Source: Mesorhizobium sp. M1B.F.Ca.ET.045.04.1.1
Lineage (GTDB): Bacteria > Pseudomonadota > Alphaproteobacteria > Rhizobiales > Rhizobiaceae
DNA: 64,000 bases
Assembly (NCBI RefSeq): GCF_003952465.1
Contig: NZ_CP034448.1
Coordinates: 310,001-374,000 of the forward strand
Direction: 5' to 3'
Positions 26,257 through 34,528 of the stretch are shown here, in pieces (the first letter of the stretch is position 1; every line of letters starts with the position of its first letter). A program made the position numbers and the translations under genes. The notes beneath the pieces are model-generated. The model saw only the letters and a list, made by a program, of their open reading frames with translations. It had not been told where the DNA came from and searched no databases.

Positions 26257-27363
26257 ATGGCCGAGATCCGTGTTCAGAACCTGAGGAAAGCCTTCGGCGA
26301 GTTCGTCGCCGTGCAGGATTCCAACTTCGTCGTCGAGGACGGCGAGTTCTTCGTCATGCTCGGGCCTTCGGGCTGCGGCAAGACGACGACGCTCCGAATG
26401 ATCGCCGGCCTCGAGCTGCCGACGGGCGGCAAGATCCTGCTCGGCGGCGAGGACGTCACCATGCGCCGCGCCCGCGAGCGCGACATCGCCTTCGTCTTCC
26501 AGCTCTTCGCGCTCTATCCGCACATGAATGTGCGCAAGAACATCGGCTTCCCGCTGCTGGCGCAGGGCATGCCGTCGGCCGAGATCCGCGCGCGCGTCGA
26601 GGAAACGGCTCGGCTCTTGCGCATCGATCATCTCCTCGACAAGTCGGTCTCCGGCCTTGCCGGCGGCGACCGCCAGCGCGTCGCGCTCGGCCGCGCCATC
26701 GTGCGGCGCCCAAAGTGCTTCCTGATGGACGAGCCGCTTGGGACCCTGGACACCGAATTCCGCGATTTGATGGTGCATGAGCTGCGCGAGCTGCACAACC
26801 GCATCCACGCCACGACGGTCTATGTCACGCATGACCAAATGGAAGCGATGTCGATGGCCGACAAGATAGCTGTGATGAACCACGGCGTGATCGAGCAGTT
26901 CGGCAGCCCGCGCGAGATCTACGACCGGCCGGCAACGATGTTCGTCGCCGACTTCATCGGCTCGCCGCCGATGAACTTTTTGCGCTTCGGCGGCGGGCTC
27001 GCCAGGGGCGCGAAGGAGATCGTCGTGCAGGGCGCCAAGGTGACGGTGCCGGAGGTGCGCGAGGACGTAGCACCCGCCGACATGGCGCTGGGCATCCGGC
27101 CCGAGCACATCCGCTTCGACGACGCCTCGAAGCTGCGCGGCGCGATCTACGGCACCGAATATCTCGGCACCACGCAGATCGTCGCGGTGGAGACGGCGGA
27201 CGGCATCATCAAGGCCCGGGTGCCGGCCGGCATCCATCTGAACCCGGGCGAACAGGTGGGGCTTGCTTTGAGCAGCGCGCGGCTGTCGCTGTTCGAGAAA
27301 GGCACTGGACGCGCTGTGAAAACCGCCATGCACGATCAGGCAGCGGAGGTGCGCCATGGCTGA
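26257..27363 (+). CDS. ABC transporter ATPase with divergent signature motif
   Basis: A 368-residue MalK-like ATPase. Walker A GPSGCGKTT is at 36-44, a Q-loop FQLFALYPH at 81-89, Walker B CFLMDEP at 154-160, and H-loop VTHDQMEAMSMAD. The signature motif is LAGGD (134-138) instead of LSGGQ, and the D-loop reads GTLDTEF instead of SNLDAK. A C-terminal TOBE-like domain follows (IRPEHIRFDDASK). It is paired with the canonical second ATPase, suggesting a heterodimer with one weakened site. Its 3' end overlaps the next start by 8 bp. Confidence 0.93.
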   Translation: MAEIRVQNLRKAFGEFVAVQDSNFVVEDGEFFVMLGPSGCGKTTTLRMIAGLELPTGGKILLGGEDVTMRRARERDIAFVFQLFALYPHMNVRKNIGFPLLAQGMPSAEIRARVEETARLLRIDHLLDKSVSGLAGGDRQRVALGRAIVRRPKCFLMDEPLGTLDTEFRDLMVHELRELHNRIHATTVYVTHDQMEAMSMADKIAVMNHGVIEQFGSPREIYDRPATMFVADFIGSPPMNFLRFGGGLARGAKEIVVQGAKVTVPEVREDVAPADMALGIRPEHIRFDDASKLRGAIYGTEYLGTTQIVAVETADGIIKARVPAGIHLNPGEQVGLALSSARLSLFEKGTGRAVKTAMHDQAAEVRHG

Positions 27364-28369
27364 CGTCCACGTCCAGGGTGTGACTAAGAGTTTTGGCGAC
27401 ACGGTCGCTGTCAACGATCTCGACTTGCAGATCAAGGACGGCGAATTCGTCGTGCTGCTCGGCCCGACCGGCGCGGGCAAGACGACGACTCTGCGGCTGA
27501 TCGCCGGGCTGGAGCGGCCGGACAGCGGCACGATCCGCATTGGCGGCCACGACGCGACGGGACTGTCGCCGGCCGAGCGCGACACGGCTTTCGTCTTCCA
27601 GCAATATTCGCTCTATCCGCATCTTTCGGTCTACGACAACCTCGCCTTCCCGCTGCGTTCGCCGGCGCGGCGCTTCCCGGAAGAGGCGGTGCGTCGCAGG
27701 GTCGAAGAGGTGGCGCGGATGGTGCGCATCGACCACAAGCTCGGCAACCGCTCGACGAGGTTGTCGGGCGGCGAGATGCAGCGCGTCGCCATCGGCCGCG
27801 CTTTGGTGCGGAAACCCGCCATCTACCTGATGGACGAGCCGCTGTCGTCGCTCGACGCCAAGCTGCGCGCCGATCTCAGGCTGGAGCTGAAGCGCATCCA
27901 GTCGGAGCTCGGCGCCACCATGCTCTATGTCACGCACGACCAGATCGAGGCGATGACCATGGCCGACCGCATCGGCATCCTGGCCGATGGCGTGCTGGTG
28001 CAGATCGGCACGCCGCGCGCCATCTATTCGGAGCCGGCTAACCTTCATGTCGCGGCCCGGCTTGGCCAGCCGGCGATCAATCTGTTGCCGGCCGGGCTGC
28101 TGCCCGACGGCGGCGCGCCGTCGGGAACCACGACCATCGGCGCACGCACCGAGCACCTGTCGATCGAGAAGGCGGCAAACGGTCATGCCGACGGCGTCGT
28201 CGACTGGGTCGAGCATCTCGGCGATCAGAACCATCTGCATGTGACGGTCGGACCGAAGAGGCTGGTGACGCTGACCGATCCCGACACGCCGCTCGAAAAG
28301 GGGGACAGGGTGACGATCCGCTACCGTTCGCCGCTTTATTTCGGCTCGGATGGGCAAAGGCTGATGTAG
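27356..28369 (+). CDS. ABC transporter ATPase, canonical (MalK/UgpC type)
   Basis: A 337-residue ATPase with Walker A GPTGAGKTT at 36-44, Q-loop FQQYSLYPH, signature LSGGE at 136-140, Walker B IYLMDEP with the D-loop LSSLDAK, and VTHDQIEAMTMADR. A C-terminal TOBE domain follows. It starts inside the end of the previous gene. Together the two ATPases power the importer of 22500-26254; this one has all residues expected for ATP hydrolysis. Confidence 0.93.
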   Translation: MADVHVQGVTKSFGDTVAVNDLDLQIKDGEFVVLLGPTGAGKTTTLRLIAGLERPDSGTIRIGGHDATGLSPAERDTAFVFQQYSLYPHLSVYDNLAFPLRSPARRFPEEAVRRRVEEVARMVRIDHKLGNRSTRLSGGEMQRVAIGRALVRKPAIYLMDEPLSSLDAKLRADLRLELKRIQSELGATMLYVTHDQIEAMTMADRIGILADGVLVQIGTPRAIYSEPANLHVAARLGQPAINLLPAGLLPDGGAPSGTTTIGARTEHLSIEKAANGHADGVVDWVEHLGDQNHLHVTVGPKRLVTLTDPDTPLEKGDRVTIRYRSPLYFGSDGQRLM

Positions 28370-28418
28370 CCGGCATACACATCTTTTTGACGACCGCAGA
28401 TACGGACTGGACGAATCC

Positions 28419-30056
28419 ATGAAGCACTTTTTCAACCGCAAGGACTCAATCGTCACCGAAGCGCTGGACGGTTTTCTTGCGACCGCAGGCTCCGGCACGC
28501 TGGCGCGCCTCGACGGCTATCCCGAAGTCAAGGTCGTGCTGCGCGCCGACTGGGACAAGATGAAGGTCGCCGTCGTCTCCGGCGGCGGCGCCGGGCACGA
28601 GCCTTCGCATGCAGGTTTCGTCGGCGCCGGCATGCTGACGGCGGCAGTCTCCGGCGAGATCTTCGCCTCGCCCAGCGTCGAGGCGGTGCTGGCGGCGATC
28701 CGCGCGACGACCGGTCCGGCCGGCTGCCTGCTGATCGTCAAGAACTATACCGGCGACCGGCTCAATTTCGGGCTGGCCGCGGAGAAGGCGCGCGCCGAAG
28801 GTTTTGCGGTCGAGATGGTCATCGTCGGCGACGACATCGCGCTCCCTGACATCGCCCAGCCGCGCGGCGTCGCCGGCACGCTGTTCGTGCACAAGATCGC
28901 CGGGCATCTCTCCGAGACCGGCCATGACCTGGCATCGGTCGCCGCCTCGGCCCGCGCAGCGGCGAAGGATATCGTTTCGCTCGGCATCTCGCTCTCTTCC
29001 TGCTCACTCCCGGGACAAACGCATGAAGACCGCTTCGGCGCCGACGACGGCGAGCTCGGTCTCGGCATCCATGGCGAGCCCGGCGTCGAGCGGATCGCGA
29101 TGCAAAGCGCCGGCAAGCTGGTCACCATCATGGCCGAACGCCTCGCCGCGCGGCTCGATGCCGGCAGCCGTTACGCCTTGCTGATCAACAATCTCGGATC
29201 GGTGCCGCCGCTCGAAATGTCGCTCATCGCCAATGCGGTGCTATCCTCGCCGCTGGCCAAGTCAGTGACGATGACGATGGGTCCCGGGCATCTGATGACT
29301 GCGCTCAACATGAACGGCTTTTCCCTGTCGCTTATCAAGCTGGATACCGAACGCGAGGCGGCGCTGCTGGCGCCGGTCGACCCGCATGCCTGGCTGCCGG
29401 CGAAGCCGGTTCGCGCGCCGGTCGTTGTGGTGATGGCCAAGCCCGGCAGTCGCAACATAAAGGCAGCGAGCCGCAACGCCGATGCCGAGCGGCTGATCAC
29501 CGCCGTTTGCGAGAAACTGATCTCGCTCGAAGAAGCGCTGAACGGCCTCGATGCCAAGACCGGCGACGGCGACACCGGGTCGACAGTAGCGACAGGCGCA
29601 CGCGGCGTGCTCGACCGTATCGACACGCTGCCGCTTGCCGACAAGGCCGCGACGCTCGCCGCGATCGGCGACACACTCGGCACCTCGATGGGCGGTTCCA
29701 GCGGCGTGCTTCTGTCGATCTTCTTCACGGCTGCGGCGCAGGCGCTCGGCGGCGGCGCGCCGCTCGGCAAGGCGCTGATCGCCGGCCTCGACCGGATGGT
29801 CTTTTACGGCGGCGCGAAGATCGGCGACCGCACCATGGTCGATGCGCTGGAGCCGGCGCTCAAGGCGCTCGACACAGGCGGGCTGGAGGCCGCAACCGGA
29901 GCGGCTCGGCATGGCGCTGAGGCGACCGCCGCGATGCGGAAGGCAAAGGCTGGCCGTTCCGCCTATATCGGCCGGCAGCTTGACATAGCGGATCCGGGCG
30001 CCTTTGCGGTGGCGGAAGTGTTCGCGGCCGTGGCGGCCACGTTCGCCCCGGCATGA
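28419..30056 (+). CDS. Fused dihydroxyacetone kinase (DhaK-DhaL, ATP type)
   Basis: The 545-residue product joins a DhaK domain (residues 1 to about 330) with a DhaL domain (about 345-545), the layout of ATP-dependent single-chain dihydroxyacetone kinases. His218 in GIHGEPG is the residue that binds the substrate as a hemiaminal. The DhaL part has the Mg-ADP aspartates in KTGDGDTGS near 381-388. It lies in the same operon as a separate PTS-type DhaK/L/M set, so the two kinases may use different substrates. It could act on a related keto-tetrose or triose rather than dihydroxyacetone itself. Confidence 0.9.
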   Translation: MKHFFNRKDSIVTEALDGFLATAGSGTLARLDGYPEVKVVLRADWDKMKVAVVSGGGAGHEPSHAGFVGAGMLTAAVSGEIFASPSVEAVLAAIRATTGPAGCLLIVKNYTGDRLNFGLAAEKARAEGFAVEMVIVGDDIALPDIAQPRGVAGTLFVHKIAGHLSETGHDLASVAASARAAAKDIVSLGISLSSCSLPGQTHEDRFGADDGELGLGIHGEPGVERIAMQSAGKLVTIMAERLAARLDAGSRYALLINNLGSVPPLEMSLIANAVLSSPLAKSVTMTMGPGHLMTALNMNGFSLSLIKLDTEREAALLAPVDPHAWLPAKPVRAPVVVVMAKPGSRNIKAASRNADAERLITAVCEKLISLEEALNGLDAKTGDGDTGSTVATGARGVLDRIDTLPLADKAATLAAIGDTLGTSMGGSSGVLLSIFFTAAAQALGGGAPLGKALIAGLDRMVFYGGAKIGDRTMVDALEPALKALDTGGLEAATGAARHGAEATAAMRKAKAGRSAYIGRQLDIADPGAFAVAEVFAAVAATFAPA

Positions 30057-30066
30057 AGGACGAGCA

Positions 30067-30666
30067 ATGGCCGCATCCGATTTCTCCAGCTTGATCGTCG
30101 CGGCGGCGAATACGATCGCGGCGCATGCCGACGAGCTGACCGCGCTCGACCAGGCGATCGGCGACGGCGACCATGGGCTGAACATGAAGCGCGGCTTCGA
30201 GGCAGTGCGCGCCGAAAAGGACACAATCGCGGCAAAACCGCTGCCGGACGCGCTGAAGGCAGTCGGCACCAAGCTGGTGATGACCGTGGGCGGTGCTTCC
30301 GGTCCGTTGTTCGGGACGCTGTTCATGGCGCTCGGCAAGGAATTGCCCGCGGCACCGGACCGCGCCGCGCTGACGACGGCGCTCAGCAAGGCGATCGAGG
30401 CGGTTTCGGCGCGCGGCAAATCGCAGCCCGGACAAAAAACCATGCTCGACGTGCTGCAACCGGTGTATGAGGCGCTGGCGCAAGGCAAGACGGGTAGCGA
30501 GATCGCCGATGTCGCCGACAAGGCGGCGGACGCCACCGTGCCGATGAAGGCCCTGCGCGGGCGGGCCTCCTTCCTTGGAGAGCGCTCGATCGGGCATATG
30601 GACGCCGGAGCGCGCTCGACCGCGCTGCTGGTGCGCGCAGTCGCTGAAACCGTCGAGGATCGCTGA
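30067..30666 (+). CDS. dhaL: Dihydroxyacetone kinase ADP-binding subunit DhaL
   Basis: A 199-residue subunit. Asp28, Asp33 and Asp35 (LDQAIGDGDHG) are the three residues that hold Mg-ADP, the phosphoryl relay cofactor that is not exchanged in PTS-type enzymes. It receives phosphate from DhaM and gives it to the substrate on DhaK. It starts 10 bp after the fused kinase and its TGA overlaps the dhaM start (TGATG), so the two are translationally coupled. Confidence 0.93.
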   Translation: MAASDFSSLIVAAANTIAAHADELTALDQAIGDGDHGLNMKRGFEAVRAEKDTIAAKPLPDALKAVGTKLVMTVGGASGPLFGTLFMALGKELPAAPDRAALTTALSKAIEAVSARGKSQPGQKTMLDVLQPVYEALAQGKTGSEIADVADKAADATVPMKALRGRASFLGERSIGHMDAGARSTALLVRAVAETVEDR

Positions 30667-31055
30667 TGAGCAATGTCGGCATCGTCATCGTATCGCATTC
30701 GCCGCTGGTCGCCGAAGGCACGGCCGACATGGTGCGCCAGATGGTCGGCGACGAAGTGCCGCTTGCATGGTGCGGCGGAAACGGCCATGGCGGGCTCGGA
30801 ACCAGCGTCGAGGCGATCATGGGCGCAATCGACAAGGCCTGGTCGGAAGCGGGCGTCGCCATCCTGGTCGATCTCGGCGGCGCCGAAACCAACAGCGAGA
30901 TGGCGGTCGAGATGATCGGCGAGCCGCGCTCGCATAAGATCATCGTCTGCAACGCGCCGATCGTCGAGGGCGCGGTGATGGCGGCGACGGAATCTTCCGG
31001 CGGCGCCTCGCTCAAGGAAGTGGTGGCGACGGCGCATGAATTGTCGCCGTCGTGA
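30666..31055 (+). CDS. dhaM: PTS phosphotransfer subunit DhaM
   Basis: A 129-residue EIIA-Man-like domain. The start MSNVGIVIVSHSPLVAEG holds the phosphorylated His11. Only the EIIA-like domain is present; the HPr and EI-like domains that are fused to DhaM in E. coli are instead encoded as the next two separate genes. It transfers phosphate from HPr to the ADP on DhaL. Confidence 0.93.
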   Translation: MSNVGIVIVSHSPLVAEGTADMVRQMVGDEVPLAWCGGNGHGGLGTSVEAIMGAIDKAWSEAGVAILVDLGGAETNSEMAVEMIGEPRSHKIIVCNAPIVEGAVMAATESSGGASLKEVVATAHELSPS

Positions 31056-31074
31056 ATGAACGGGAACCGACTGA

Positions 31075-31377
31075 ATGTCCGCATCCGCCGAAGCCACGGT
31101 TCTGATCACCCACGATGTGGGCCTGCACGCGCGCCCTTCGGTGAAGTTCACCAAGCTCGCCAAATCGTTCGCGGCCGAGGTGGAAGTGGCCGTCGCCGCC
31201 AACGGTCCCTGGTTCGACGCCAAGAGCATCGTCAAGGTGATGGCGGCCAAGGCGCCGAAGGGAACCGTGCTGCATATCAGGGCGAGAGGTGACGGCGCTG
31301 AGGAAGCGGTCGGCGCGCTGGTCGACCTGGTGCAGCGGGACTTCGACGAGGACAGGGACCATGCCCGGTCCGCTTGA
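31075..31377 (+). CDS. HPr family phosphocarrier
   Basis: A 100-residue HPr with the active-site motif GLHARPS (His18) and the conserved serine region AKSIVKVM. It carries phosphate from Enzyme I to DhaM. It is distinct from the nitrogen-PTS NPr by context. The TGA stop overlaps a TTG that opens the Enzyme I frame (TTGA at 31374). Confidence 0.93.
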   Translation: MSASAEATVLITHDVGLHARPSVKFTKLAKSFAAEVEVAVAANGPWFDAKSIVKVMAAKAPKGTVLHIRARGDGAEEAVGALVDLVQRDFDEDRDHARSA

Positions 31378-31418
31378 GACCGACGAATATGGCCTCGAAC
31401 CCGCAAGGAATGCGGGCC

Positions 31419-32993
31419 ATGCGGATTGAGGGCATTCCCGCCTCGGCCGGCTATGCCGAGGGTCCGCTATTCGACCTCGACCAGCCCCCGGCTCTCTATA
31501 GAGGCAAGGCAAGCGCGGCCGAGGAAAACGTAGCGCTGAAGGCGGCGATCGGCAAGGCGGTGAGCCGGCTGACGTTGCTTACTGAAACCGCCGATGCGGA
31601 CGCCGCCGGCATTCTCGAATTCCACATCGCCATGCTGGAGGACGACGCGCTGAGCGGTCCGGCCTTCGCGGCTATCGATTCCGGGCAGCCGGCCGATATG
31701 GCCTGGCGGCAGGCGCTGGACGCCGAGATCGCCGGCTACGAGGCGTCCGACCAGGACTATTTCCGGGCGCGTGCCGCCGACCTGCGCGACATCCGCGACC
31801 AGGTGCTGCGGGCGCTGAGCGAGGACAGCGATATGGCGGCACCCCCCGGCGCCATCCTCTACGGCACGGACATCGCGCCGACGCGCTTCCTCGAAACCGA
31901 CTGGAGCAGAGGCGGCGGCATCGCGCTCAAGGCCGGCAGTTCGGCCAGCCATGTCGCCATGCTGGCGCGTTCGCGCGGTGTGCCGATGGTGGTGGGGCTT
32001 GGCACTTCAGCGGATAAACCCGCGGGGAACGCACTGCTCGACGCCGAGCATGGCGCCATCGTGGTTTCGCCCTCGCCGGCGGAGATCGAGGCTTTCCGGC
32101 AGTCGTCCTCCTCCTTCGCGGCGCGCCAGGGCAAGGCGCTGATTTTTCTCACCCAGCCGGCGGTGACCAAAGCCGGCACCCCCGTGCGGGTGCAGGTGAA
32201 CATCGCCTATCCTTCCGATGTCGACGGCATCGACATCGATACCTGCGACGGTGTCGGCCTGATGCGGACGGAGTTCCTGTTCGGCAGGATGCTGCCGGAC
32301 GAGGAAACGCAGTACCAAGCCTATCGCAAGGTGCTGGAGTGGGCCGGAGAAAAACCGGTGACCATCCGCACCGTCGATGCCGGCGGCGACAAGCCGGTTC
32401 CCGGCTTCACCGTCGAGGAAACCAACCCGTTTCTCGGCCTGCGCGGCATCAGGCTGTCGCTGGCGCGGCGCGAGATATTCCGGGTGCAAATCCGGGCATT
32501 GCTGCGTGCCGCCATACACGGCAATCTGAAGGTGATGTTTCCGATGGTCGCCACGTCTGACGAGTACAGCCAAGCCGCAGCGCTGTTCGCCGAAGAGCAG
32601 GCCGCTCTCGCGACGCGCGGTGTTACGCACAAGCTGCCGCCACTCGGCATCATGGTCGAGGTGCCGTCTGTCGCCATCGCGCCGGAAGCCTTCGCCGACG
32701 TCGCCTTCTTCTCGATCGGCTCCAACGACCTGACCCAATATGTGATGGCGGCGGCACGCGACAATGCCGCCGTCGGGTATCTCAATTCGGTCCGTCACCC
32801 GGCCGTCGTGCGGCTGATCGCTTCGGTCGCCGCCTTCGGACTGGAGAAAGGGATTCCGGTCAGCCTTTGCGGCGATGCGGGCGGCGATCCGGCCGCCATT
32901 CCGGCGCTGCTCGAGGCGGGCCTGCGCGATCTTTCGGTCGCGCCGGCGCAGCTCGCCATGGCCAAGGCGGCCATCGCGGACGTCTCGGTGTAA
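31419..32993 (+). CDS. PTS Enzyme I (PEP-protein phosphotransferase)
   Basis: With the start at ATG 31419 (MRIEGIPASAGYAEG, the usual EI N-terminus) the product has 524 residues. His178 in SSASHVAMLARSRGVPMVVG is the phosphorylated residue. The PEP-binding barrel shows GLMRTEFLFGRM, IRTVDAGGDK, NPFLGLRGIRL and the catalytic Cys484 in SLCGDAGGD. It lacks the GAF domain of EI-Ntr and is a little shorter than enteric EI (575). Earlier in-frame starts exist: TTG 31374 (overlapping the HPr stop), ATG 31389 and ATG 31410. It should feed phosphate to the HPr encoded just upstream. Confidence 0.93.
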   Translation: MRIEGIPASAGYAEGPLFDLDQPPALYRGKASAAEENVALKAAIGKAVSRLTLLTETADADAAGILEFHIAMLEDDALSGPAFAAIDSGQPADMAWRQALDAEIAGYEASDQDYFRARAADLRDIRDQVLRALSEDSDMAAPPGAILYGTDIAPTRFLETDWSRGGGIALKAGSSASHVAMLARSRGVPMVVGLGTSADKPAGNALLDAEHGAIVVSPSPAEIEAFRQSSSSFAARQGKALIFLTQPAVTKAGTPVRVQVNIAYPSDVDGIDIDTCDGVGLMRTEFLFGRMLPDEETQYQAYRKVLEWAGEKPVTIRTVDAGGDKPVPGFTVEETNPFLGLRGIRLSLARREIFRVQIRALLRAAIHGNLKVMFPMVATSDEYSQAAALFAEEQAALATRGVTHKLPPLGIMVEVPSVAIAPEAFADVAFFSIGSNDLTQYVMAAARDNAAVGYLNSVRHPAVVRLIASVAAFGLEKGIPVSLCGDAGGDPAAIPALLEAGLRDLSVAPAQLAMAKAAIADVSV

Positions 32994-33000
32994 GCGCGGC

Positions 33001-33432
33001 ATGGCCAAGGCAGCCAAGATGCAGGAAGCCGGCTCGGAAGACGCGATCCGCGCCTACAAGACGATCCTGTCGCAGGTCATCGACCAGCGGCCGTCGGGCA
33101 TGCGCCAGCGGCTCGCCGATGCGCTCGGCAAGCATCGCAGCTTCGTCACGCAGATCTCGAGCCCGGCCTACTCGATCCCGATCCCGTCGAAGCATTTGCC
33201 GTCCATCTTTTCCGTCTGCCATTTCAGCCCGGCCGAGCGCGACCAGTTCCTGGCCGCCTATCACCAGGCGCATCCCGGCAAGCTGCCGGCGGCTTCGGGT
33301 CCGCGCAAGACGCGCCACGTCTCGCTCATCGTGCCCGACTTCGGCGACGACAAGCAGAACGCGGCGCTCGACCGGGCGATCAACGAATTCATCCAGAAGA
33401 TAACCAGCATCGCCGGCAAGGGCAGCGGCTGA
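33001..33432 (+). CDS. Unknown small protein, possibly DNA-binding, in the DHA locus
   Basis: The 143-residue product is not a recognised family. Residues about 35-75 (RQRLADALGKHRSFVTQISS and onward) look like a helix-turn-helix of the lambda-repressor/XRE type, and the N- and C-termini are Lys/Asp-rich. It starts 7 bp after the Enzyme I stop and precedes dhaK by 79 bp, so it is in the same transcription unit. A transcriptional regulator of the locus is a reasonable guess. It is also a candidate partner for the triple operator motif at 22359. Confidence 0.7.
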   Translation: MAKAAKMQEAGSEDAIRAYKTILSQVIDQRPSGMRQRLADALGKHRSFVTQISSPAYSIPIPSKHLPSIFSVCHFSPAERDQFLAAYHQAHPGKLPAASGPRKTRHVSLIVPDFGDDKQNAALDRAINEFIQKITSIAGKGSG

Positions 33433-33433
33433 C

Positions 33434-33484
33434 TACAGCAATTCCAGGAACACTGTGCAGCGGTTTTCCGTTGGGAATTGCATA
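33434..33484. repeat. Half RIME-like hairpin upstream of dhaK
   Basis: ACAGCAATTCCAGGAA...TTTTCCGTTGGGAATTGCA is the reverse-orientation version of the second half of the element at 22197-22255. It is a single hairpin lying between the small unknown gene and dhaK, within the operon. Confidence 0.65.
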
Positions 33485-33511
33485 GATCAAGGACCATTCG
33501 GGAGGACGGCC

Positions 33512-34498
33512 ATGAAGAAGTTTCTGAATTCAGTGGACACGGTCCTAACCGAAAGCCTCGACGGCTTCGTCGCCGCCCATTCCGACATCCTCGCGCTCGG
33601 CGACGAGCACAAGTTCGTCCGCCGCAAGGCACTCAAGCCGGGCAAGGTGGCGTTGATCTCCGGCGGCGGCTCCGGCCACGAGCCGCTGCATGGCGGGCTG
33701 GTCGGCCACGGCATGCTGGATGCCGCCTGCCCCGGCCAGGTCTTCACCTCGCCGACGCCGGATCAGATGCTGGCGGCGGTGCAGGCAGTAGACACCGGCG
33801 CCGGCTGCCTGTTCATCGTCAAGAACTACGAAGGCGATGTGATGAATTTCGACATGGCGGCCGAAATGTCGGAAGGCGTGCTGCAGGTGGTGACCAATGA
33901 CGACGTCGCGGTCGAGAATTCGTCCTACACGACCGGCCGGCGCGGGGTTGCCGGCACGCTGGTGGTGGAAAAGATCGTCGGCGCCGCGGCCGAGCAAGGC
34001 ATGGCCCTGCCCGAGCTCAAGGCGCTTGGCGATCGCGTCAACGGCGCGACGCGCTCGATGGGCGTGGCGCTGACCAGCTGCACGGTGCCTGCGGCGGGCA
34101 GGCCGACTTTCGAAATCGGCGACAACGAGATGGAGTTCGGCGTCGGCATCCATGGCGAGCCCGGCCGACGGCGCGATGCGCTGAAGAGCGCCGACGCCAT
34201 CGCCGAGGAGGTTTGCGCGGCGATCGTCGGCGACCTCGGCGAGCGCGCAAAAGGACCAGCGCTGTTGTTCGTCAACGGCTTCGGCGGCACGCCGTCGATG
34301 GAGCTTTATTTGATGTACAACAGCGCACGCAAAATCTTCGAGAGGAGCGGCGTGAGGGTGATCCGCTCTCTGGTCGGCTCCTATGTGACGTCGCTCGACA
34401 TGGCCGGCTGCTCGATCACGCTGACCATGCTGGACAACGAAATGACGGTGCTGTGGGACGCGCCGGTTCACACGGCGGCGCTGCGCTGGGGAATGTAG
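33512..34498 (+). CDS. dhaK: Dihydroxyacetone kinase substrate-binding subunit DhaK
   Basis: A 328-residue stand-alone DhaK. His214 in GVGIHGEPGRR forms the hemiaminal with the keto group of the substrate, and ISGGGSGHEPLHGGLVGHGM is the typical N-terminal substrate loop. It completes the PTS-type kinase with DhaL and DhaM encoded upstream. The GGGAGGA ribosome site is strong. It lacks a C-terminal DhaL domain, unlike the fused kinase at 28419. Confidence 0.94.
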   Translation: MKKFLNSVDTVLTESLDGFVAAHSDILALGDEHKFVRRKALKPGKVALISGGGSGHEPLHGGLVGHGMLDAACPGQVFTSPTPDQMLAAVQAVDTGAGCLFIVKNYEGDVMNFDMAAEMSEGVLQVVTNDDVAVENSSYTTGRRGVAGTLVVEKIVGAAAEQGMALPELKALGDRVNGATRSMGVALTSCTVPAAGRPTFEIGDNEMEFGVGIHGEPGRRRDALKSADAIAEEVCAAIVGDLGERAKGPALLFVNGFGGTPSMELYLMYNSARKIFERSGVRVIRSLVGSYVTSLDMAGCSITLTMLDNEMTVLWDAPVHTAALRWGM

Positions 34499-34528
34499 CG
34501 GCTCCAGCCAGACCGAAGCCGCGTAACG

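Noticed and set aside
26257..27363. A pseudogene ATPase because of the LAGGD signature
   Set aside because: All other motifs and the reading frame are intact and the gene is coupled to its neighbours; the variant is more likely functional.
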